Below are positions 1 through 8,976 of a DNA stretch of 64,000 nucleotides, one piece after another (the first letter of the stretch is position 1; each line of letters starts with the position of its first letter). The notes under the pieces were generated by a model. It was not told the DNA's origin and did no database searches. It worked only from the letters and a program-made list of their open reading frames with translations. A program made the translations under genes and the position numbers. The DNA lies in the NCBI RefSeq assembly GCF_004104055.1, contig NZ_QOVJ01000003.1, positions 558,001 through 622,000 of the forward strand, given 5' to 3'. This stretch comes from Leeuwenhoekiella aestuarii. GTDB taxonomy: Bacteria; Bacteroidota; Bacteroidia; Flavobacteriales; Flavobacteriaceae.

Positions 1-537
1 GTTGAATTTGCAGTATGGGGAATTGAATTTGTAGGTAATGATTTATATGCTGTAGTTGATAGTAGCAGTGATCTTGCGGTCTTTACAAATTTTACGTCTA
101 GCAATATGACAGACGCAACAGTAGCACCTACTAAGCGTATCACTGTAGAAGGTATCGTACGTACACATGGTTTAGATTTCGATGGTGATACTATGATTAT
201 GACTGATATTGCTGCAGCTTCTGGAGGAGATTTTGATACAGACGGTGGCTTTCACGTGATCACAAACTTTGATTCTAAATTTGATGCTGTTGAAAATGGC
301 GGAACTTTAGCAGTTGAAGATCAAATCCGCTTTGCTGGTGACGCAACGTTACTAGGTAACCCTGTAAATGTAGTTTATGACGCCGAAACAGATGCTGTAT
401 ACATTGCAGAACTTGCTAATGGTGGTGGTAAGATAAATGTTTATGGAAATGTATCTTCTTCAAACGGAGGTAATGTAGCCCCAACTTCAAGTGCTGTGCT
501 ATCTGGTGTATCTTCTTTATACTTATATAAGGACTAA
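1..537 (+). CDS. C-terminal part of a secreted beta-propeller-like protein (5' end outside window)
   Basis: The reading frame is open from base 1 and ends at TAA 535-537, so the gene starts upstream of the window; an internal ATG at 106 is not a natural start because the protein-like sequence continues before it. The visible 178 residues are rich in Gly, Asp, Asn and Thr, with short beta-strand repeats such as DAVYIAELANGGGKINVY, which resemble the blades of NHL or lactonase-type beta-propellers. No catalytic residue can be assigned. It is followed by a strong terminator at 563-591 and faces a convergent methyltransferase gene. Propeller assignment is an inference from composition; the function is unknown. 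Confidence 0.7.
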   Translation, partial: VEFAVWGIEFVGNDLYAVVDSSSDLAVFTNFTSSNMTDATVAPTKRITVEGIVRTHGLDFDGDTMIMTDIAAASGGDFDTDGGFHVITNFDSKFDAVENGGTLAVEDQIRFAGDATLLGNPVNVVYDAETDAVYIAELANGGGKINVYGNVSSSNGGNVAPTSSAVLSGVSSLYLYKD

Positions 538-562
538 TTAATAAAACATTAGTTTTAGATAG

Positions 563-591
563 AAAGCGCAGCGCAAGCTGCGCTTTTTTTT
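563..591 (+). terminator. Rho-independent terminator after the propeller-like gene
   Basis: Perfect 10-bp stem AAAGCGCAGC / GCTGCGCTTT with loop GCAA, followed by a run of eight T. The T-run reaches the stop codon of the convergent methyltransferase gene at 590-592. Confidence 0.9.
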
Positions 592-1216
592 ATGCTTTTA
601 AAATAAATAAATCTTCGTGTATTATTAGATTTGAAAAGTCTAAAAAGTTTTTAATGTAGTTTAATGCTTTTTTAGTGTAGAAGAAGCTATGGGTAAAGTC
701 GTTTTTATAAGACCAGTTCTCAAAGTTTATAGTCTTATCAAGCAAACCAGTTTTACAATAGATGCTTCCGTTTACTTTTAAAAGTGATTTTAAACGTTTG
801 AATTCTTCAGCAGGATTATGAAAGTGTTCTATGACTTCACAGCAGATAATGAAATCATATTTTTGATTTAAATTATCCTCCTTTTTACAATAAAAAGTGT
901 CGTATTGAAATACAGAGTATCCTTTGCTTTCTAAAATTTTAGAGAGCACCGGGTTGGGACCGCTTCCGTAGTCTAAACCTATTTTAGAAATGCTTTCTTG
1001 CTCAATTACAGCTTGAATCAAAGGAGAAAGGAAATCTACGTACCCTATATTTTGTAGTGTGTTTTCGTGAAGATCATAGCGGTGCTTTTCGTCGAGAGGA
1101 TGTGGTAAGTCACGTGTATCTAAAAAAACAGATGCACACGAGGTGCATCTGTTATATAATCTATCATTATATGTTTTAAAATAAGCGGCCGTACTGTTAC
1201 AAAGTGGGCACAGCAT
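590..1216 (-). CDS. Class I SAM-dependent methyltransferase with N-terminal zinc ribbon
   Basis: A 208-residue protein starting with ATG. The first 30 residues hold a CPLC...CTSC zinc-ribbon-like motif. A Rossmann methyltransferase core follows: motif I is LDYGSGPNPVL near residue 80 and the region FIICCEVIEHF near residue 125 fits the post-II/IV position of UbiE/type-11 methyltransferases. This combination is typical of small methyltransferases acting on sugars, quinones or unknown small molecules; the substrate cannot be read from the sequence. It ends against the terminator of the convergent upstream gene and is separated by only 10 bp from the end of the DUF349 gene, so it is likely co-transcribed behind it. 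Confidence 0.85.
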   Translation of the reverse strand: MLCPLCNSTAAYFKTYNDRLYNRCTSCASVFLDTRDLPHPLDEKHRYDLHENTLQNIGYVDFLSPLIQAVIEQESISKIGLDYGSGPNPVLSKILESKGYSVFQYDTFYCKKEDNLNQKYDFIICCEVIEHFHNPAEEFKRLKSLLKVNGSIYCKTGLLDKTINFENWSYKNDFTHSFFYTKKALNYIKNFLDFSNLIIHEDLFILKA

Positions 1217-1226
1217 AGTTTAAGTA

Positions 1227-3260
1227 TTAATACAATGATTTTAATTTCTTCAATTTAGCCTTCCAGATCTCTAGAGTTTTCTTGTGTTCGGCTATATTTT
1301 TATGTACTTCCTTAACCATGGGGTTATCATCTGGTACATGCTGAAAAAAGCCTAGGTTATTTTCAAGTTGATTGATTTCTGCTTTTACCTCGTCAATTTT
1401 CTTAGTGATAAAGTAACGCTCTTTGTTTAAAGCCTGATTGTTATCTTCATCTGCCATTGCAGCCACACGATTGTCGTATTTGATCAATTCAGATTCTTTG
1501 CGGGTAAGGTCTAGTTTTTTAAACAACCCGTCTAAAACCTTATTAAAATCTTGCTCAATACTCTTTTTAGAATGTGGAACACGACCGGTATCTTTCCATT
1601 CTTTTATAAGCTCCTTGATCGTTTTTAAATCATCTTCGTGTTTACCAGTAAGCTCAATAGTTTTTACTTTATCTAGGAGCGCTACCTTTTCTTCAAGATT
1701 ACCTTTTTCTTCTTCAAGAACTTCTTTTTTCTCAGCGTGAAGACGGTCAAAGAAATGATTACAAGCTTTCTTAAAGCGTTTCCAGACCTTATCGCTGTCT
1801 TTGCGAGGAACGTGACCAATTTTCTTCCAATCAGACTGAATACGCTTCATAAGATCAATAGTGACTTTTACGTCTTCATTGTCTTTATTGTCTTCAGCGA
1901 TCTGTACGAGTTCCATCTTTTTCTGAAGATTCTCGTATTGTTCTTTTTTCTGGTTTTTATAAAAACCATTTTTATTGTGATTGAATTCACGAGTAGCCTG
2001 CTTAAAGCTTTTCCATGTAGGCTCGTTTGCTTTGCGTGGCACTTTTCCTATTTTAAAGAAGTTCTCGCGTAATGCATTTACTTCTTTCATTTGCTTTTGC
2101 CAGCCATTGTGAGAAGTAGCAGGGTTTGCAGCAATTTTCTCTATAGCTGCAATCACTTTTTCTTTTTCTTCAAGATTTTGCTCGTAAACCTTATCTATAT
2201 TTTTGAAATATTCTTGACGTGATTCATGAATGTTGTGTGTTGCAGCGCTGAACTTCTCCCAGATCTCTTCACGATATTCTCGTGATACGGGACCTACTTC
2301 TTCTTTCCAGATCTTGTGAAGCATTTGCAACTCTTTAAAAGCTCTGTTCACATCAGATTCCTGAGCAAGCTCTTCTGCCTGCTCGATGAGTTTCAGTTTT
2401 TTATCAAGATTTTCTTTAAAATCTTTGTCTCTAAATTCCCGGTTCAGATGCAAGAAATCGTAGAAATTCTCAATGTGATGGTGATAATTATTCCATACTA
2501 AATTATAGCGATCTCGTGGAATATTACCTGAATTGCGCCAGCGATCTTGAATATCTTTAAACTTGTCAAAAGTTGCATTGATGCTTTCTTCACCACCTAA
2601 CTCGTTCTTAAGTTCTTTTAATTCTTCAATAAGTGCATTACGAGTTTCGAGATTTGCATTGAGATCTTTTCTGAGATTCTGGTAGTAATGGTTGCGTTTG
2701 TCTCGGTATTCAAAATAAAGCGAATTGAATTCTTTCTTTAAAGGACTGTAATATCTAAAGTCGATAATATTACCTCCATCTTCTAAGAATTTTTCTTTAG
2801 CTTCTTCCTGTTCTTCTTCAAACTTGGCGATAAATGCAGCACGTATTTCAGTAACATGTTCTTTGATCGCCTGTACTTTATGATTGCTTAAAAGATTTTT
2901 GAGCTCTTTGATAAGATCTTCTTTGCTCAGCGTTTCATATTCTTTCTTAGGAATGCTATGGCGCTCTGCAGTGCTCTCATCTTCGCTATCTTCATTTAAA
3001 GCAGCATCTAGATCAGCTGGGTCAGCATCATCTTCTTCATCTGTATCTTCTTCAATAAAGTCATCATCATCACTATCATCTGTCTTTGCATTTTGAATTA
3101 CGTCAATAGATTCTGTTGTGAGTTCATTTTCTTGTACTTCTTCCTGATCCTGACTAACCGGAGTACTTTCTGCAGTTTTTTTGGTTTCCTTTAGTTGAGG
3201 GTTTTCTACAGTTTCTTCTGGTTTATTATCAATTTTAGATGCTTTATTTTCTTCGGACAT
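1227..3260 (-). CDS. DUF349 repeat protein with acidic N-terminus
   Basis: A 677-residue protein. I use ATG at 3260; an upstream in-frame TTG at 3269 is less likely. Residues 1-115 are very acidic and low complexity (runs of D and E). The rest is predicted all-helical and contains five DUF349 units, each recognisable by a W-x3-G-x-[VI]-P-[RH] core followed by W/F-x2-F-x2-A (for example GNIPRDRYNLVW, GKVPRKANEPTW, GHVPRKDSDKVW). The C-terminus is a coiled coil. DUF349 proteins are widespread in Bacteroidota and have no established biochemical function. The gene has its own probable promoter at 3294-3323 and is followed after 10 bp by the methyltransferase. Confidence 0.9.
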   Translation of the reverse strand: MSEENKASKIDNKPEETVENPQLKETKKTAESTPVSQDQEEVQENELTTESIDVIQNAKTDDSDDDDFIEEDTDEEDDADPADLDAALNEDSEDESTAERHSIPKKEYETLSKEDLIKELKNLLSNHKVQAIKEHVTEIRAAFIAKFEEEQEEAKEKFLEDGGNIIDFRYYSPLKKEFNSLYFEYRDKRNHYYQNLRKDLNANLETRNALIEELKELKNELGGEESINATFDKFKDIQDRWRNSGNIPRDRYNLVWNNYHHHIENFYDFLHLNREFRDKDFKENLDKKLKLIEQAEELAQESDVNRAFKELQMLHKIWKEEVGPVSREYREEIWEKFSAATHNIHESRQEYFKNIDKVYEQNLEEKEKVIAAIEKIAANPATSHNGWQKQMKEVNALRENFFKIGKVPRKANEPTWKSFKQATREFNHNKNGFYKNQKKEQYENLQKKMELVQIAEDNKDNEDVKVTIDLMKRIQSDWKKIGHVPRKDSDKVWKRFKKACNHFFDRLHAEKKEVLEEEKGNLEEKVALLDKVKTIELTGKHEDDLKTIKELIKEWKDTGRVPHSKKSIEQDFNKVLDGLFKKLDLTRKESELIKYDNRVAAMADEDNNQALNKERYFITKKIDEVKAEINQLENNLGFFQHVPDDNPMVKEVHKNIAEHKKTLEIWKAKLKKLKSLY

Positions 3261-3293
3261 TTCTTTCAATGTTATGGTGCGTTATTAAGTAGT

Positions 3294-3323
3294 TAAAGAT
3301 ACTATTAACTGAGCAATTAACAA
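3294..3323 (-). promoter_or_regulatory. Bacteroidota-type promoter for the DUF349 gene
   Basis: On the minus strand a TTG (3321-3323) is followed by a 19-nt spacer and TATCTTTA (3294-3301), 7 of 8 matches to a TAnnTTTG -7 box. The predicted leader is about 25 nt before ATG 3260. Confidence 0.5.
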
Positions 3324-3345
3324 GAGCTGTAAGAAATAAGGCGTT

Positions 3346-4077
3346 TTAGTTCCAGATAGTCCAGGCGGCCTCGGCCTGTAGTTTTAGCATTTCATATCCG
3401 TTAGAAATTGTCGCTCCGTGAAGTTTTCCGTTCTTTAAAAATTGAGTTTCTTCGGGGTTGTAGACCAGATCATAGAGTAGGTGACCGCGTGTGAGTAAGC
3501 GGTAAGGTATTTTAGGGCAGTCAGTTACATTAGGGAAGGTGCCTAAAGGTGTAGTGTTTATTACTAAAGTATGTTTTGCTAAAACAGCTCCATTAATCTC
3601 ATCATAGGATAGTTGACCTTTTTTAGGATTGCGAGAAACGAATTTGAAAGAAATATCTTCTAATTCTAAAGCATAAGCAATTGCTTTAGATGCTCCACCT
3701 GTACCTAAAATAAGTGCATTTGTATGTGTTTGACGTGCTAAAAAAGGCTTTAACGATTTTCTAAAACCGATGTAATCTGTATTGAAACCCTTCAACTTGC
3801 CGCTAGGTAAGCGTTTTATCGTATTAATTGCTCCTATAGAACTCGCATGTTTGTTGAGTTCATCTAAAAGCGGCATAACATCTTGTTTGTAGGGGATGGT
3901 GACATTAAAACCTAAACAATCATTTTGTTCTTTCAGTAATTTTGCGACATCTTTTTTGTTCGCGCAGTCAAAGTTTACATAAGAGCCTTCAATTGATTCG
4001 TTCTTAAACTTTTCGGTAAAATATTTTCGAGAAAATGAGTATTCTATATTTTTTCCTATCAGTCCTAGCTTAATCAT
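3346..4077 (-). CDS. aroE: Shikimate dehydrogenase
   Basis: A 243-residue enzyme that reduces 3-dehydroshikimate to shikimate with NADPH in the chorismate pathway. The N-terminal substrate domain shows the conserved NVTIPYKQDV motif with the catalytic Lys, and GAINTI. The NADPH domain starts with LILGTGGASKAIAYAL (glycine-rich loop) followed by VSRNPKKG, where the Arg fits an NADP-preferring pocket. The C-terminal NGYEMLKLQAEAAW signature is complete. The length is somewhat shorter than the roughly 270 residues of E. coli AroE, as usual for the Bacteroidota form. It lies between a DUF368 gene and the DUF349 gene on the same strand, without other aromatic pathway genes nearby. Confidence 0.96.
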   Translation of the reverse strand: MIKLGLIGKNIEYSFSRKYFTEKFKNESIEGSYVNFDCANKKDVAKLLKEQNDCLGFNVTIPYKQDVMPLLDELNKHASSIGAINTIKRLPSGKLKGFNTDYIGFRKSLKPFLARQTHTNALILGTGGASKAIAYALELEDISFKFVSRNPKKGQLSYDEINGAVLAKHTLVINTTPLGTFPNVTDCPKIPYRLLTRGHLLYDLVYNPEETQFLKNGKLHGATISNGYEMLKLQAEAAWTIWN

Positions 4078-4156
4078 AATTTAGGGAAGTGTTGAAAAAG
4101 TGGTTTAGTTCAGTTAAACATTTAATTAAGAAGTAAAAGTGCGACTTACAAAGCAA

Positions 4157-5173
4157 TTATGCACGGGTTTTTTTCCCGTATTTGCCTAAAGCAACCACGC
4201 TTAAAATCCCTAAAACAATAAATACAGTGGCTAAACTGTTTTCTGTGGAAAAACTTTCTGGCCAGAACCGGTCGTAATTGGTGAGTATAGGATCACCTAC
4301 CCGGTCGTAGTTAATTTCGCCTAAACTATTACGCTCAAATACAGGTGTTTTCCATGGCCAGACCACACCCAGTGAACCGGTTATAAAACCTATAATTGCA
4401 GCATTGGTTTGGTTTTTATAGCGTTTAAGCAGATAGCCTAAAAAATTAGATAAGGTTACTAGACCAGTAACCGATCCCAATGTGAAAACAAGCATGACTT
4501 TAAGTAAACGTATTCTATGAGGATCGTTGATGAATGAGAAGTCAGCCTGAAATAAATCTGAAAGTGTATCATAAAGCGCATTTACCGAATCTACAAGAAG
4601 TAATACATAATTACCCAAGAGGATTAATATAAACGAACCCGATAGTCCCGGAAGTGTCATCCCAGAAACACCAATTATTCCGCAGAAAAAAACAAAAATA
4701 AGATTATCGTTTTGTGTTGCGGGTTCTAGCAGACTTATTCCTATACCGCTGATAATACCTAAAGCAAGAATGACGATATTTCTTTGTGACCAGTCGCTAA
4801 AGTCTTTTGCGATATAGTAAATACTGCCAATGATCATCCCAAAAAAAGCACTCCACACATAAAGCGGAAAGTGAACAATAGCGATATCCAGGAGTTTTGA
4901 AACACTAAAGTAGCTAATTATCATTCCCAGAATTAAAAGGAATAAGAACCTACCATTCACATAGCGGGTAAAACTTCTAAACCTGCCACTTATAAGCAGC
5001 TTAAATGCATTTTTATTAACCTTTTGTAGTGAGTATATAAACTCTTCATAAAATCCTGCTACATAAGCAACCACGCCACCAGACACACCTGGTACTTTAT
5101 TGGCCGCGCCCATTGCGAGACCTTTAAGCACCAGCCAGATTTTATCTGAAAAGGAGCGGGGTTTAGATTCCAT
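4157..5173 (-). CDS. DUF368 membrane protein, second of a tandem pair
   Basis: A 338-residue polytopic membrane protein with roughly nine hydrophobic segments. I start it at ATG 5173; an upstream TTG at 5203 is in frame but unlikely. It carries the two DUF368 signature repeats, VPGVSGGVVAYVAGFYEE near the N-terminus and LPGLSGSFILILLGNY in the middle, consistent with an inverted-repeat fold. DUF368 proteins have been shown in other bacteria (PopT family) to recycle undecaprenyl phosphate across the inner membrane, supporting peptidoglycan and O-antigen synthesis. The start overlaps the end of the neighbouring DUF368 gene by 11 bp, which indicates translational coupling and a gene duplication. 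Confidence 0.93.
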   Translation of the reverse strand: MESKPRSFSDKIWLVLKGLAMGAANKVPGVSGGVVAYVAGFYEEFIYSLQKVNKNAFKLLISGRFRSFTRYVNGRFLFLLILGMIISYFSVSKLLDIAIVHFPLYVWSAFFGMIIGSIYYIAKDFSDWSQRNIVILALGIISGIGISLLEPATQNDNLIFVFFCGIIGVSGMTLPGLSGSFILILLGNYVLLLVDSVNALYDTLSDLFQADFSFINDPHRIRLLKVMLVFTLGSVTGLVTLSNFLGYLLKRYKNQTNAAIIGFITGSLGVVWPWKTPVFERNSLGEINYDRVGDPILTNYDRFWPESFSTENSLATVFIVLGILSVVALGKYGKKTRA

Positions 5174-6143
5174 TTTTTTGCTTAGAATTCGCGAAGCGTT
5201 CAAGTAGGAAAATAGTCAAAAAGCCTATCACTGCCAAAACGATAACTAAAATGATTTTTGGATCTCCATCAAAATTTTGTGGCAAAATACTCTTTTCTAA
5301 AAGCGGAACCTGATGCCCTTCAGAATTGGTTCGGAAGCTTAAGACTTCTTTCCAGGGCCAAACTTTATTGAGTGCCCCTATCATAAAACCAGTAAGTAGT
5401 GCCAGCGTTAGGTTCTGGTAATTCTTAAAAAGATAGGTCAATACCTTAGAGAATACTTTAAGACCTAAAACACAACCTAACATAAATAGCATCAACTTAA
5501 TAGCTGCATCTTTTAATGCTGAAAAATCAAAAGCTAGCAAGGCATCTACAAAATTACGTACGGTACCTAAAACAATACTGTAAGAACCTAAAAGTAGTAA
5601 TATAAAAGACCCTGATATTCCCGGAAGTATCATAGCTATGATTGCAACAAAACCTGACAAAAATATAAACCAATAACTTGCGCCTGTACTCAAAGGTTCT
5701 GCGATTGTGATAAAATAAGAAATGATAATACCAATAACTCCAGCGAGAATAACGCCAAAATTCCAACTTTTAATTTGACCTCCTACGTAAACGATACTAG
5801 CGATTATAAGACCGAAAAAAAATCCCCAAAGTAAAAGCGGATGCTCGTCTAAAAGAAAAGTAATGAGTTTTGCAAGAGACAAAATACTAAGACCTATACC
5901 TAAAAATAAAGCTCCCAGAAACTTAAGATTGTACGATTCTATCATCGTACTGAATCCGTCTTTCTTCCAGACTTTAAATAGCGCAATGTCTAATTTATCT
6001 ATTGTAGCAATAAGTTCTTCATAAATACCGGCGATAAAAGCGATGGTTCCTCCAGACACTCCGGGAACCACATCAGCAGCTCCCATTGCTAAACCTTTTA
6101 AAGTAACGAGTGCGTAATTTGCAAGTGATCTTCTTTCAGACAT
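5163..6143 (-). CDS. DUF368 membrane protein, first of a tandem pair
   Basis: A 326-residue polytopic membrane protein, paralogous to its downstream neighbour over its whole length (KGLAMGAADVVPGVSGG and ILPGISGSFILLLLG correspond to KGLAMGAANKVPGVSGG and TLPGLSGSFILILLG). I choose ATG 6143; the in-frame TTG at 6167 falls inside a perfect -7 box and cannot easily be the start. By family knowledge it is a candidate undecaprenyl-phosphate translocase in the cytoplasmic membrane. It is the promoter-proximal gene of the pair and is isolated from the upstream TPR gene by a terminator at 6218-6245. Confidence 0.93.
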   Translation of the reverse strand: MSERRSLANYALVTLKGLAMGAADVVPGVSGGTIAFIAGIYEELIATIDKLDIALFKVWKKDGFSTMIESYNLKFLGALFLGIGLSILSLAKLITFLLDEHPLLLWGFFFGLIIASIVYVGGQIKSWNFGVILAGVIGIIISYFITIAEPLSTGASYWFIFLSGFVAIIAMILPGISGSFILLLLGSYSIVLGTVRNFVDALLAFDFSALKDAAIKLMLFMLGCVLGLKVFSKVLTYLFKNYQNLTLALLTGFMIGALNKVWPWKEVLSFRTNSEGHQVPLLEKSILPQNFDGDPKIILVIVLAVIGFLTIFLLERFANSKQKNGI

Positions 6144-6164
6144 TGGCTGATTTTGGTTAGGTTT

Positions 6165-6172
6165 CAAATGTA
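6165..6172 (-). promoter_or_regulatory. -7 box of the DUF368 pair
   Basis: Minus-strand TACATTTG is a perfect match to TAnnTTTG, 21 nt before ATG 6143, directly downstream of the terminator of the TPR gene. No clear -33 TTG at standard spacing. Confidence 0.5.
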
Positions 6173-6210
6173 AGAAACAAATCTATAATCTTGGGAGTTC
6201 AAACTCGTAA

Positions 6211-6245
6211 GAAAACAAAAAGAGACTGCTTTTACAGTCTCTTTT
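6211..6245 (-). terminator. Terminator of the TPR gene
   Basis: 11-bp stem AAAAGAGACTG / CAGTCTCTTTT (6218-6228 and 6235-6245) with a 6-nt loop. On the minus strand it is followed by TTTTTGTTTTC. Confidence 0.85.
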
Positions 6246-6270
6246 AAACTCATTTTAAATAGAAGTTGAT

Positions 6271-7668
6271 TTAGCTCTTTTTAGCCTTTTGTATTTTTTG
6301 AACTACAGAGCGTTTTGCGTAAACAAAAGGAAATAACTCTTCTAAAATTATATCATAATCAGGTTCTAATCGCAGTGCATTTTCTAAATGAAAATGACCT
6401 TTATCATCCTGACCTTGTGTAAAGAATAAACCAGTTAACCTAAATTCTATTTGTACAGATTCCGGGTAGAATTCAAGCGCTTCAAATAAATTTGTAATTG
6501 CTGATTCTAACTCACCAAGGTTAATTAAAATGTCACAACGTGTTAGCCAGGTTTCTAGCTCATAATTACCCAACTCTAAGGTTTTGCTGTACCCGCGTTC
6601 TGCTTCTTCATAAAACTTTAAGCGGTTGTTTATTTTAGCATAGCGTTTCCAGTATAAAACATTATCTCCATCAATATTTATGGCTTTATTGATATAATAA
6701 AGCGCATTTTGATAGTCCATCTTTTTAGTATAATAATCAGTAATCGCAATCCAGCCCTTGTCTAAAAGTGGATCTTCTTTTACTGTTTTTAAAAAGTAGG
6801 TGATGGCAAGATCATCACAATGCAATTTCTGGTAACATTTACCCATTCTTAAATAAGCAAAAGAGGTAGGATCGTCAAGACCTAATGTGATCTGGTAATT
6901 TTCTATTGCTTCATTATACCGACCTAATTTTTCAAGTACCTTACCTTTTTCAAAATAAGCACCAATAAATGTATCGTCACTTATGATTGCAAAATCATAA
7001 GCTGCTAAAGCTTTCTTATATTTTTTTAGATCAAAATATTGCTTACCCACCTGATGCCAAGCAACTTCACAATACGGATTTTTATCTAAAAACATATTGA
7101 GGTAATCTATCGCTTCCTCGTGTTGTTCTAAAAAGTCGAAGCAATAAATCACATTATATAGTGCTGAATAATCATCTTCATCAACCTCTAGACATTTCAT
7201 AAAATTGAACTTCGCATTCTGAAAGTCATCCATAAACAAATATTCCATCCCTATCAAAGAATAGATATCTGCATCAGCATCGGTAAGTTCTAATGCGATT
7301 TCAAGCAGCTCAATGGCTTTAGTGTGGTCATCTTGTTTAGAGTAGATGTTTGCCTTTTGAATATAGACTTCCTCGTTTTGAGGCTCTAATTCATATAATT
7401 CGGCTAAAAGACGATCTGCTTCTTCTAATTTGTTCTCAAAGATTAAAATTTCAATCTTAAAAAGCTTCAAATTGGAAGAGGAAGGATGCTGGTCTAGCCC
7501 CAGTTTAACGGCTTTTTTTGCTAAAGCAATCTTGCCGTTCTCTAAATAATGATTAACAATATTCTCAAAGTCATCCGAATCGAAGAAAAGGACATCATTA
7601 GTCTTTAACATAGATTCAAAACGGGTGAGCGGGAAATTATCTTCTTCGTGTTCTTGATTAAATTTCAT
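6271..7668 (-). CDS. Tetratricopeptide repeat protein
   Basis: A 465-residue protein made almost entirely of TPR units of about 34 residues with the usual small/large pattern (for example KAIELLEIALELTDADADIYSLIGMEYLF, and similar units through residue 440). There is no signal peptide or membrane segment, so it is likely cytoplasmic and acts as a protein-interaction scaffold. The C-terminus is basic (KRSVVQKIQKAKKS). It is a single-gene unit with ATG start, ended by the hairpin at 6218-6245. Its partner cannot be inferred from the neighbours. Confidence 0.9.
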   Translation of the reverse strand: MKFNQEHEEDNFPLTRFESMLKTNDVLFFDSDDFENIVNHYLENGKIALAKKAVKLGLDQHPSSSNLKLFKIEILIFENKLEEADRLLAELYELEPQNEEVYIQKANIYSKQDDHTKAIELLEIALELTDADADIYSLIGMEYLFMDDFQNAKFNFMKCLEVDEDDYSALYNVIYCFDFLEQHEEAIDYLNMFLDKNPYCEVAWHQVGKQYFDLKKYKKALAAYDFAIISDDTFIGAYFEKGKVLEKLGRYNEAIENYQITLGLDDPTSFAYLRMGKCYQKLHCDDLAITYFLKTVKEDPLLDKGWIAITDYYTKKMDYQNALYYINKAINIDGDNVLYWKRYAKINNRLKFYEEAERGYSKTLELGNYELETWLTRCDILINLGELESAITNLFEALEFYPESVQIEFRLTGLFFTQGQDDKGHFHLENALRLEPDYDIILEELFPFVYAKRSVVQKIQKAKKS

Positions 7669-7785
7669 ACACGTTGCTTTTAAAAAATTTCTGCCTTTAT
7701 AAATTTAAAAAGGATAGCAGGCAGACAGCTGTGCTTTTTATATTGTTGTTAACAAAGTAATCAACAATTACGCCCAAAAATGCAA

Positions 7786-8976
7786 TTATGCCATATTAGT
7801 CGCAATTTTATCTAAAACCTTAAGCAAGGTCTCACAGCCCTCTTTTATCTCTTTATCAGAGATTGTTAGAGGGGGAGTGATGCGTATTGCGCGGGTTTCA
7901 AAAAGTAACCAAAATAAAATTAAGCCTTCTTCTTGAGCCATTAAAATTGCTTCAGTAGTTATTTCTGCTGAAGGGGTAATAGCAACCAGCATCAGACCTT
8001 TTCCGCGAACTTCGGTAATTAGCTTATGTTTAAGTAAGCTTCTAAATAATTTCTCTTTTTCTAATGCTTGCATTATGAGGTCACTTTCTATAATAGTTTT
8101 TGCTGTTGCTAAAGCAGCTGCCGCAATGACAGGGTGACCTCCAAAGGTTGTAATGTGTCCCATTTTTGGGTTGTTTGACAAGAGTTGCATATGCGCTTTT
8201 GAAGCTGTAAAAGCGCCAATAGGCATACCGCCTCCCATACCTTTACCCATCACAACAATATCTGGAACTACCTGATAATTTTGAAAACCAAAAAATGTTC
8301 CTGTACGGCCAAAACCGGGCTGAATTTCATCAAGAATTAAAAGTGCACCTACTTCTTCACAGCGTTTTTTTACTGCTGAAAGCCACCCATGTTCGGGTTG
8401 AATAAATCCTGCTCCGCCTTGAATTGTTTCTAAAACAACTCCGGCTGTATTTTCTGTAATTTTATTTAAATCTTCAAAACTATTGAAGTTTATATGCGAA
8501 ATATCTCCTACAACGGGTCTAAAAGGAGCCACACGCTCTTCATAGTTCATTAAACTTAATGCGCCAAAGGTATTACCGTGATAAGCTTGATTGGCTGAGA
8601 TAATTGCGCTTCTGCCAGTAACTCTTCTCGCCAGTTTCATCGCGCCATCTATAGCTTCTGTACCGCTATTTACTAAATAAGTTTGCTCTAAGGGTTCGGG
8701 TAAATTTTCTGCTAATAAACGAGTTAATTGAACAGCAGGATCTTGAGCATATTCTCCATAAACCATCACATGCAAATACTTTTCGCTTTGCATTTTTATA
8801 GCATTAACAACTGCTGGATGGCAATGACCTATACTTGCAGCTGAAACACCTGCTACAAAATCAAGATACCTTTTACCAGAAATGTCATAGATATACGAGC
8901 CTTTTGCATGAGATACTTCAACTGCTAAAGGATGCGGACTCGTCTGTGCTTGATATTTTAGGAAATCAGCCTTCAT
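7786..8976 (-). CDS. Class III PLP-dependent aminotransferase
   Basis: A 396-residue fold-type I aminotransferase. Visible features are the phosphate-binding NSGTEAIDGAMKLARR, the cofactor Asp in LILDEIQPGFGRTG, and the Schiff-base Lys in VVMGKGMGGGMPIGAF. The Thr before the phosphate of the neighbouring subunit is in ITTFGGHPV. This matches the acetylornithine/ornithine/4-aminobutyrate aminotransferase family. The exact substrate is uncertain: a second, different family member (rocD) is at 22790. Its start overlaps the end of the OstA-like gene by 11 bp, so the two are translated from one message; a metabolic link to LPS transport is not evident and the coupling may be incidental. Confidence 0.9.
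   Translation of the reverse strand: MKADFLKYQAQTSPHPLAVEVSHAKGSYIYDISGKRYLDFVAGVSAASIGHCHPAVVNAIKMQSEKYLHVMVYGEYAQDPAVQLTRLLAENLPEPLEQTYLVNSGTEAIDGAMKLARRVTGRSAIISANQAYHGNTFGALSLMNYEERVAPFRPVVGDISHINFNSFEDLNKITENTAGVVLETIQGGAGFIQPEHGWLSAVKKRCEEVGALLILDEIQPGFGRTGTFFGFQNYQVVPDIVVMGKGMGGGMPIGAFTASKAHMQLLSNNPKMGHITTFGGHPVIAAAALATAKTIIESDLIMQALEKEKLFRSLLKHKLITEVRGKGLMLVAITPSAEITTEAILMAQEEGLILFWLLFETRAIRITPPLTISDKEIKEGCETLLKVLDKIATNMA

Noticed and set aside
1438-3096. Several plus-strand frames opposite the DUF349 gene
   Set aside because: They are Ser/Phe-rich mirror images of the Lys/Glu-rich minus-strand gene.
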